Assembly (NCBI GenBank): GCA_023053575.1
Contig: JAKZAP010000015.1
Coordinates: 16,812,055-16,876,054 of the forward strand
From: Branchinecta lynchi
Lineage: Eukaryota > Arthropoda > Branchiopoda > Anostraca > Branchinectidae
DNA length: 64,000 nucleotides
Direction: 5' to 3'
Below are positions 56,738-64,000 of this stretch, in pieces. The notes under the pieces are model-generated. The model did not search any database. It saw nothing but the letters and a program-made list of their open reading frames with translations, and was not told the origin of the DNA. The translations under genes and the position numbers were made by a program. Within the stretch, counting starts at the first letter, position 1. Every line of letters starts with the position of its first letter.

Positions 56738-58090
56738 TCAGCTTGGGCTCAAAGAATATTTATTCGAAAAATACTTACAAAACTCATCGCTTACATCTTT
56801 CTTACCGTTCACTTTTCTGCCGCCGACTACTAGTTCATCCACGGGGTCTATACTGGTATGTCCGCGTAGTACCTTATTTATCACTTGCCAAGTTCCCTTA
56901 ATATCACCGTTTTTATCACGAAACTTTTCTGAATAGTAATTCTTCATTGATGACCTTCTAAGAGAATTTACACTGTTCCGGAGTTTTTTGAACTCTTCGA
57001 GATTTTGTTGGGTGGGAGAATCTAGGTACAACCGATACAGACTGTTCCGTTCCGTGATTTTGTCAAGGATTTCATTCGTCACCCACGGTTTCCTTGGCTC
57101 ATTTTTCTTTTTACTAATAGTCTTCACAGGGCAACACTTGTCATAAATCGGTAACAGTATGTTCAAGAAATTATCGAACGCCAGCGATGCACTTTCTTTT
57201 TCATTCATGACTTCCTCCCACGACACTGTGCTTACTTCTTCTTTAAACTGTTTTAGATTCTCTGGCTTGAGATCTCTCAATGTTGTCTTCTCTGTTTTGT
57301 AGATAGTTTTTCCAGTATCCCGAATAACGCACGCCAAAGGAAGATGGTCAGATCCTGGGCTTACAAGCGCGTCGCAAAAACTCTTCGGCATAAGTTTTGC
57401 CGATAAATAAATGTTATCTATAAGTGTAGCCGACTGACTGGTAATCCTCGTCGGTATTTCTGCAGCCGGAAAAAAATTGTGCGACAACATAAGATTAAAA
57501 AAGTCGAGGTTAGAACCACTTAAATTAAAAAGATTAAAGTTAAAATCACCAATAAAAACCCGTTCCACATTAGTAGCCGATGTATCCGAAATAAACTTAT
57601 CAAAATCGTGCAGAAAATCATCCGGATTAGCACTAGGTGGCCGATAAACTAAACAAACTAATAACTTTTTCTTTTCCGAAACTTCAATCTCATTAGAAAA
57701 AGTTTCGATCTTACCTTCAATCCAACAATCTAAATCCGTCTTAATTGTATATCTTACTTGATCCTTAATTATAAATGCGAGGCCACCCCTCATCATAGAA
57801 TTTCTTGTTTTTGAAACCAGCTGATAACCTGGAAAAGTGTATGACGAGAGAAAGCTATCTTGTGTAAGAAACGATTCACATATACCTAACACATCAATTT
57901 TACGATGACATAAAGTAAGGAGGTTTGACACTTCAAAAAAATTCGACGTTATGTGACAATTCCATCGGGCAATACACAGATCCTTATTTGACATATCAAT
58001 TATATTACTGTTTGTAATATCAACATATCTACTGTGCCTCATAGGCCTAACATTAATTTCAGCGGGATCATTTGCCACGCGAGATAGCAA
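56738..58090 (-). pseudogene. LINE ORF2, endonuclease part
   Basis: A 450-codon frame with an exonuclease-endonuclease-phosphatase domain: IARWNCH (about 40-46), the metal-binding Glu in LGICESFLT (E72), VYRPPSANPDDF (148-159), FIGDFNFNL (D182, N184), and SPGSDHLPLA (D248, H249). A linker with RNSLYRLYLDSPTQQNLEEF leads toward the reverse transcriptase. It nicks target DNA at insertion. A stop occurs just before the palindrome at 56727, which cuts the enzyme from its reverse transcriptase. The codons and the domain itself are intact, so the damage is recent. Confidence 0.9.
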
Positions 58091-58355
58091 TACGTCATCA
58101 ATGCGAAATGGATTATCTTCAAGCGACTTTAAATAGGAAGGGTTAATCCACGAACCGATTTGGCTGACCGAACTTCACTGCCAACAAATAACGAGGGGTC
58201 TCCGGCTGGCAGAGAACACAACTGATGAACGGAGAATTAATACCAAACCGTGATGAACATGGGAAAACTATCCTTACATAATTAAAATAACAATAATAAA
58301 TAACCAGATAATAATTCGTATATATAGAATAAGGAAACAGTTAGCAAGTATATAG

Positions 58356-59153
58356 TTAGAAGATTTCGTCAAGTGACCACAGTCTCCGTGGTGATGAATC
58401 GTTAGACTCGCGAACGAAAATCCGACCTTGATCAGACCACACGCACTTATTCCCGAATTTATCTCTTGCCGCGTTCAGTATATCACGTTTCTTGCGCGTA
58501 AGATTTTCGCATACAAAGATTCCACTTTTTGCAAGTTTTGGCTTAGCTTTGAACACAGCCTTGGCAATCTCTTTATTACGAAGTTTCACCAGAACCGGTG
58601 CTACTCTATCGGGTCTACCTGCTGGGTCGTTATTCAGGCCTAGTCTGTGGACACTAATAATGTCAGAATCAGCGATATTTACAAGACCCATTTTCTCGCG
58701 CATCACACTCCGCATAGTACAGACAACGTCAGTCGTAGCAGGCTGCTTAACACCGTGAAATAGAAGTGAGTCTAGTTTCATATCCTGTTCAAAATCGTCC
58801 AATTTATTTTCCATACTACGAACTTTATCCTCGAGTAAATCGATCTGGTGCTTGATTCCTTTTAGGGATTTTTCCAGAAAAGCAAACTTGGGGGTATACT
58901 CCACAGTTATTGCATCACAGATCTCAGCCACAATAACTTCAGTCGGAAAGTTGCCATTCCCTCGTTCATTTGATTTTTCCTGTACTTTACGCTGAATCTC
59001 CTTGCTAATATTTTCTTTCAATAGAGCGATTTCGTGCTCAGACGTGGCCAGTTGAGCTCGAAGTCCACTCACATCAGCAGAAGCGCTGCTGTTAGGTCTA
59101 TCCTCAGGCCTACGATTGTTTTCTGTGCTACTTTGAGGCTTAGCTGTTTTCAA
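58356..59153 (-). CDS. LINE ORF1 protein (coiled coil plus FP/RRM-like C-terminus)
   Basis: A 265-residue protein. Residues 1-25 are polar and disordered. About 28-60 and 85-125 are heptad-rich coiled coil (LRAQLATSEHEIALLKENIS; LLEDKVRSMENKLDDFEQDM). From about 130 it has the C-terminal domain with DIISVHRLGLNNDPAGRPDR, VAPVLVKLRNKEIAKAVFKA, SGIFVCENLTRKKRDILNAA and VWSDQGRIFVRES. This is the arrangement related to the baculovirus FP protein C-terminal domain, common in arthropod LINE ORF1s; such proteins bind the element's RNA. It sits 265 bp upstream of the endonuclease frame on the same strand. It is intact, unlike ORF2. Confidence 0.85.
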   Translation of the reverse strand: MKTAKPQSSTENNRRPEDRPNSSASADVSGLRAQLATSEHEIALLKENISKEIQRKVQEKSNERGNGNFPTEVIVAEICDAITVEYTPKFAFLEKSLKGIKHQIDLLEDKVRSMENKLDDFEQDMKLDSLLFHGVKQPATTDVVCTMRSVMREKMGLVNIADSDIISVHRLGLNNDPAGRPDRVAPVLVKLRNKEIAKAVFKAKPKLAKSGIFVCENLTRKKRDILNAARDKFGNKCVWSDQGRIFVRESNDSSPRRLWSLDEIF

Positions 59154-59160
59154 TACTTCT

Positions 59161-59432
59161 AGGTAGATTTCTGGAAATGATCGCAGTTAGTAGTTATATA
59201 AAGAGGCTCCCACTCCACCCTCCCCCCAATTTCAAAACCCCATTTTAACATCAATTTCTTAAACTTTAACATCCTTTTTACCAAATTATCCCCCTTTTTA
59301 AGAACATTTTTATTTTCTTAATTCCAAAATAAAGGATACAAGAAATGAGAAATATTACCCTTTACTACATATAAAATACTGCAATATACTACTACTTCTT
59401 TTTTTTTACATTTTTCATTTTTTATTCAAATA
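59161..59432. other. Boundary between LINE 5' end and the Polinton-like element
   Basis: A TTATATAA motif lies about 45 bp upstream of LINE ORF1. From about 59330 the sequence becomes A/T-rich like the element to the right. No clear terminal inverted repeat of a Polinton could be assigned here. Confidence 0.4.
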
Positions 59433-59741
59433 TTACTGAGTAAACAGTTCTAAATCCACATATGTTTCTTTGTTCTTGTTTTCGCGTACAATAGGCTGCA
59501 AAACCAGATTTTTCTTTAAAAGTAATTCGTTAGCAATGGCATTATATTTCTGTGTTATAAACAAATCACAGGGTTTGTCATTATGATTAATGACCACAAC
59601 CAACTTATCACCATATTTTGTCTTAGCAATTCTCATTTTAACAATAGTATATTTCAATCCTAGAACTAGTTCTTCTTTCCTGATTGTCTCATTGTATTTA
59701 TTCATTCTGATTGTATTCAAGACTTCCTTTGTGGACTCCAT
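59433..59741 (-). CDS. Small basic protein of the Polinton-like element (possible OB-fold/ssDNA-binding type)
   Basis: A 102-residue protein starting MESTKEVLNTIRMNKYNETI, with LGLKYTIVKMRIAKTKYGDK, KLVVVINHNDKPCDLFITQK and a C-terminal strand VDLELFTQ. The pattern of a 'KY.I..mr...TKYG..lvv.' strand pair followed by 'd.FlP.ry' resembles small beta-rich proteins that occur in arthropod Polinton-like elements and look like OB-fold nucleic-acid binders. That identification is an inference from sequence style. It is on the strand opposite the polymerase, with no overlap with other genes. A role beside the element's replication is plausible. Confidence 0.55.
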   Translation of the reverse strand: MESTKEVLNTIRMNKYNETIRKEELVLGLKYTIVKMRIAKTKYGDKLVVVINHNDKPCDLFITQKYNAIANELLLKKNLVLQPIVRENKNKETYVDLELFTQ

Positions 59742-59939
59742 TTATTAGGGGATGATTTTATTAAATAAAAATCCCAATCGCTTTGAAACATCTGGTAATA
59801 GAAACCAACCACGTTTATCATATAAATGCGATAGATACAAACGCAGTACTGAGTTTGCATGATGATATGATGATTACCGATTTTGAACTTTATAAAATAT
59901 TTTTGCAAAACCCCACACCCCCAGACTTTGAAAATTAAG

Positions 59940-60190
59940 AGGTGTGATGTTGGTACACCCCGATTGGTGTAGTGTTTGTGGTGATGTGGCCTTAGTCTGG
60001 GGGGCCCTGAACGGGGAACCCGCAAGTTTTTATTACCATCCCACTATCGACAAACAGAAACTGCGGTCAGTGGGATTCGAAGGTCTGAATGGTGATGAGT
60101 CAACGTTCGGCCGAGCGTTGAGCCATTACACCAAGGGTCCTTGTTCAATTCGCACAAGTTTCCGAGTTAAGATGAGATTGTGTTAGTCAC
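59940..60190 (-). mobile_element. tRNA-like head with Pol III boxes, probable SINE
   Basis: On the minus strand, GGACCCTTGGTGTAATGGCT contains an A-box (TGGTGTAATGG, plus 60123-60133). About 50 bp later there is a B-box-like CCTTCGAATCCC (plus 60072-60083). No matching acceptor-stem 3' strand or CCA end is present, so it is not a working tRNA gene. A body of about 120 bp follows ('gcgggttccccgttcagggc', 'cgatagtgggatgg'), GC-richer than the flanks. The 80-codon plus-strand ORF here is a by-product. A tRNA-derived SINE is the best fit. Confidence 0.6.
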
Positions 60191-60312
60191 GCCGGAGACT
60201 GTAATTACATCCCAATTGACGGCGAGACCTTTGAATGACGCAGCTCATTAATGCGCGTATGAAATAAAGATCTGTTTGACAGTTAGGAAACAATATTCAG
60301 TATAGCAATAGA

Positions 60313-60732
60313 CTATATGTTTGGTAATTTCTCTTGACTTTTTATAGATTTATTACAATATTTATAACCATTCAAGCGAACCTGTTTCATGCATTTTTCG
60401 CGAGGAAAAAATCGAAAGGTTTTACGCATCTCTGTTTCTCTCTGAATTACCTCCTCAATTGTTAACTGTCCGCATTTTAGCATTGAGAACAACTCAGTAT
60501 AAAAATTGTAATTTGTCCTAAATTCTGCTTTTCTATCAGCAATGCTTAACTGCTTTTCAATTATTTCGATGATAACAGCACCTAAACTTAAAGAAGCTAA
60601 AGGTAGCACTAGAAACGCAGACATTCCTGCTGCCGAAAAGAGGAATTTGGATACAAGTAAGCTATTACTTATACGATTGTAGTACTTGTAACTGCGACGG
60701 TAAACATACATTTTCTTTTCTAATTCTTCCAT
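60313..60732 (-). CDS. Small membrane protein of the Polinton-like element, unrecognised
   Basis: A 139-residue protein. An N-terminal basic/aromatic helix (EKKMYVYRRSYKYYNRIS) is followed by two adjacent hydrophobic segments at about 24-58 (LLVSKFLFSAAGMSAFLVLP; LASLSLGAVIIEII) and a cytoplasmic-looking helical tail with FYTELFSMLKCGQLTIEEVI. No family is recognised. The two-helix hairpin plus amphipathic tail is superficially like SLATT-type membrane proteins, but I would not assign it. It diverges from the start region of the polymerase gene (225 bp between starts), so a shared divergent promoter region is likely. Confidence 0.55.
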   Translation of the reverse strand: MEELEKKMYVYRRSYKYYNRISNSLLVSKFLFSAAGMSAFLVLPLASLSLGAVIIEIIEKQLSIADRKAEFRTNYNFYTELFSMLKCGQLTIEEVIQRETEMRKTFRFFPREKCMKQVRLNGYKYCNKSIKSQEKLPNI

Positions 60733-60956
60733 TTATTATGTAATAAAATTGTTTCAGAAATTATTTGATTGAATGAAAGGTTCGCGATTCGGAACACATC
60801 CGCCACCTGCTAAACTGTATGGAATTTTTCTTGACTGATTGGAGAGAATATAGACAGCGCTTGCTCTGTGAAACGCATACTGAAACCAGTGCTTTTCTTT
60901 ACGACTAAGAAAACGCAGACGGGAGAAATTCATTAATAAAAATGTTCCCCTATTAA

Positions 60957-63900
60957 ATGATGAATACTGCAGAGGTTATTCAGCTTTGTAAAAAGGTTAT
61001 ATCAAACAACAAAGCGGTTATACAAAGATTATCGCTATACACATATAATGAACTGCGGACTTATGCGAAAATTAATAAAATCAAAACAAATGGAGCTAAG
61101 AAACATGAAATAACAAATAATATAATAAACCATCTTAGTAAGTATATTTTGATAGCTGAAGATAAAATTAAAATTGAACGCAGAAACGAAAGAACTCATA
61201 ATAAGAACAGACCATCCGACTACAAACCAGAACCGAGATTACGAACCATTCTGGAAGATGAGATAAAAGAAAATAATACTACCATTACAAAAATAACACA
61301 AGAGAAGGAAAAGATAAAAGAAAAAGATACGAGTCAATTAAAAAGATTTCTGAAAAACAAGAACCTATCAACTCGCGGAAACCGAGAAGAAGTACTAAAA
61401 AGAGTTGGAGAATACTATAATAATATTATTAAAAAACACGAAGATACTATAAAGAAAAATAGTAATATCATTAGAGCTCAAATCGAAAGAAGTGATGACA
61501 ATAAAGAAAAAGTAGTCGATTTATCAACTCTCTTCATAAATAAGAAAAAAATTAAAGAAGAAAAATTGATTCCTGATCATGTATTTAGAACGGAAGAAGA
61601 ACAGCAGCCTACTATTTTTAGCGAAAGTGAGAATATATTCACTGTAAACGTTTCAGTTCAAGGTAATGGAGTTGACGAGCATACTCTTATTGCTTTTACT
61701 TTCGCAGATATACAGCGGCGAATGAACGAAATAAATCAATATAGAGTTCAGTTTGTAACTCGGGTTATTTTCCATCGACAGGAGAATGATGAAGAAGTAG
61801 TAGTATATTACAACAGTACTTCTTGGATTTTAAATAAAAATAGCATTCTTACTCATAATCATTTGGATGATAATAACAAGAGACTTAGTTCTTTAAGTAA
61901 TACCCCTCGATCTGGGCTACAATTTAGTCGGTATGAAGGAATTGATTATAGGATGACACGAATAGAATCTTACATGGGAGGAACGTTTAAAATACTGCCA
62001 GATTTCGTAAGAAATAAAAGAGCTTGCTTGAATATTGAAAATAACGACCAGAAATGCTTTCTTTGGTCAATCTTAGCAAATTTATACCCAGCTAAGGATC
62101 ATCCGGAAAGAATTTCGAAATATAAACAATATGAGAACGAATTTGATTTCAAAGGGGTTACCAACTTCCCAATGGATACTAAAGATATACACAAATTTGA
62201 AAATAGATACAACATTAAGATTTGTTTATTTCAAATTGAAAAAGAGAAAATTATCAGAAGTCATATACTAAAAAGTACAATCAATGGCAAAACAGCTAAA
62301 CATATCGTTCATTTATTATATTTCGATAATCATTATGTACTGGTAAAGGATCTGAGCAGATTAGTTGGTCCTCAAATATCTAAAAAGAAAACAAAGACAT
62401 ACCTCTGCACTTATTGCGGAAGGCATTTTAAGAAGGAAGAATGCTTTGAAAAACATGAAAGTAAAAATAATTGCGAAGATCCTGACATAATAATGCCTCC
62501 TGAAGGTTCAGGTATACAATATAAAAATACTGCAAAACAAATGAAAGTACCTTATTGCATAATAGCAGACTTTGAGTCTTATAACGAAGAATACAATCAG
62601 GTAAACGGGAAGAAAACAATAAAAGTGGCCAAACAGAAACCATTTGCTTACGGGTTGCAGGTATGCTGTTCCTTTGATACAAACCAGAACAAATACTATG
62701 ACTATTTCGGTGAAGACGCTGCAGAACATTTTGTTAGAACCGTTACAAAAGTATCCACAGAAATTGCAAACAAATATGAAAGCAGACAAAGAAACCATAC
62801 TTATACCAATGCAGAAATTACCGAAAAATGGAAAAATCTAATGGATAAGACTTGTCACATCTGTACAACTGAAATTACTGAAAATCCTCACTTTGATCAC
62901 GACCACATGACAGGAGAAGATAGGGGATTTGCTCATGCTGAATGTAATATGAAATACAGGATTCCTAGGCATATCCCGGTAGTAATGCATAATTTATCAA
63001 AATATGACTCTCATTTATTTGTTAGAGAATTGATACCTGATAACGGAATTTTTGAAAGTGCAGAAAATTTCATATCATTCTCGAAATCAATAAGTATTAC
63101 AAAAGCGGATACGACAATAAAATATGAGATCCGGTTTATAGATTCAATTAGATTTATGGCTTCATCTTTAGACAAACTATCAGCAAATTTAGCAAAATGT
63201 GATTGCAAAGTACCTTGTAATCATCTAAGACAGAATTTCAAATTCACATCTAACAGCTTCAAAAATGACGATGAATTCCAAGAAATATTAAAAAAAGGGG
63301 TATATCCCTATGAATTCGTAGACAGTTTCGATAAAATGAAATGTACAAAGTTACCACCAATAGAAAGCTTTTATTCTAGGTTGACGGGGAAAGGTATTGA
63401 CAAAAGTGATTATAAAAGAGCGGTATCTATATGGAAGCAATTTAACTGTGAAACATTACTTGGTTATACCAAATTATATCTAAAAAGTGATTTTTAATAT
63501 TGTCGGATGTTGTAGAGTATTTCAGGAACGTTTGTATACATAATTATGATCTGGATCCACTTCATTACTTCTCAGCTCCAGGATTAACATGGGATGCTTT
63601 CCTAAAGCATTCGAAAGTAGACTTGCCGTTATTCTCAAAGGAAGACATGTATACCTTTATAGAAAAAGGAATAAGAGGTGGTGTATCCCAATGTATAAAA
63701 AGATACGCAAAAGCAAATAATAAATATACAAGTGATTATAATAAGCATAAACCATCTAATTATTTAATGTATTTAGACGCTAATAATTTATATGGGTGGG
63801 CGATGTCGCAGAATTTACCAGCGAATGATTTCCAATTCATTTCCATACCGGATGATTTGAAAGAAAGGAATGAATACGAATCAATCGAGTATTACAACCA

Positions 63901-64000
63901 TCTAAAAACTCATATCAAGTCGGTGATTACGATTAAGTCGGTGAGACAAGATGTAGGTGCTATATATGAAGTAGATTTAGAATATCCAAAAGAACTACAC
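60957..64000 (+). CDS. Polinton/Maverick family B DNA polymerase, partial at the window edge and frameshifted
   Basis: An 846-codon frame (60957-63497) continues in another frame from about 63498 to the edge. N-terminal SAP-like helices lie at about 25-60 and 126-152. A cysteine-protease-like (OTU-style) segment has NNDQKCFLWSIL (C367) and NHYVLVKD (H459). A Cys/His finger is at 484-506. The 3'-5' exonuclease has ADFESY (538-540) and HNLSKYDSH (678-685). An HNH/endonuclease-VII-like insert between them has C633, C636, D647-H650 and C663. After the shift the palm motif A reads LDANNLYGWAM (about 63770). This polymerase replicates the element by protein priming. A one-base difference in the T-run near 63491 breaks the frame; decay or a sequencing error are both possible. 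Confidence 0.88.

Noticed and set aside
60072..60133. Functional tRNA gene
   Set aside because: A and B boxes are present, but the acceptor stem does not pair and the anticodon stem-loop has the wrong size.
1..64000. CRISPR array or bacterial-type operon
   Set aside because: The tandem repeats have units of 115 bp or more without regular spacers. Spliced exons and retrotransposons show a eukaryotic genome.

Overview
The window is a repeat-dense stretch of an invertebrate nuclear genome. It has spliced exons with GT/AG borders, several LINE clades, LTR elements, many miniature inverted-repeat elements (MITEs) and a Polinton/Maverick-type element. The one clear host gene is a trehalose-transporter-like sugar transporter. 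One LINE has an ORF1 with the coiled-coil plus FP-like layout common in arthropod LINEs. I therefore favour an arthropod, possibly an aquatic one, but the sequence does not settle the species. I see no bacterial operon, CRISPR array or rRNA.

Layout, left third (1-25.6 kb): tandem repeats, then one minus-strand exon of a sugar-transporter paralogue (1512-1644). Next is a dead RTE-like LINE (2440-5375) whose reverse-transcriptase motif is split by a 568-bp inverted-repeat insertion. A Ty3/Gypsy gag-protease remnant with its 3' LTR follows (5980-7914). From 9.9 to 25.6 kb there is an array of roughly 790-bp monomers mixed with a small four-hairpin repeat. A young 8.7-kb LTR element with 1,025-bp LTRs (identical where compared) and no gag-pol interrupts the array.

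Middle (25.6-45.8 kb): mostly dispersed MITE families, satellite-like 'gatccgg' repeats carrying a hAT-type MITE, a solo Gypsy LTR and 5'-truncated LINE ends.

Right third: four exons of the plus-strand sugar transporter (45808-53122), with consistent splice phases and introns full of MITEs. Then comes a minus-strand Jockey/CR1-group LINE (54.8-59.15 kb) with ORF1, endonuclease and reverse transcriptase; it is broken by a 262-bp palindrome and a frameshift. The window ends inside a Polinton-like element with a protein-primed-type family B DNA polymerase on the plus strand, two small minus-strand genes, and a tRNA-like (SINE-like) insertion between them.

The most unusual items are the non-coding LTR element, the four-hairpin repeats whose clearest differences fall in loops, the C-rich inverted-repeat insertion with a 10-bp target duplication inside a transporter intron, and the multidomain Polinton polymerase.
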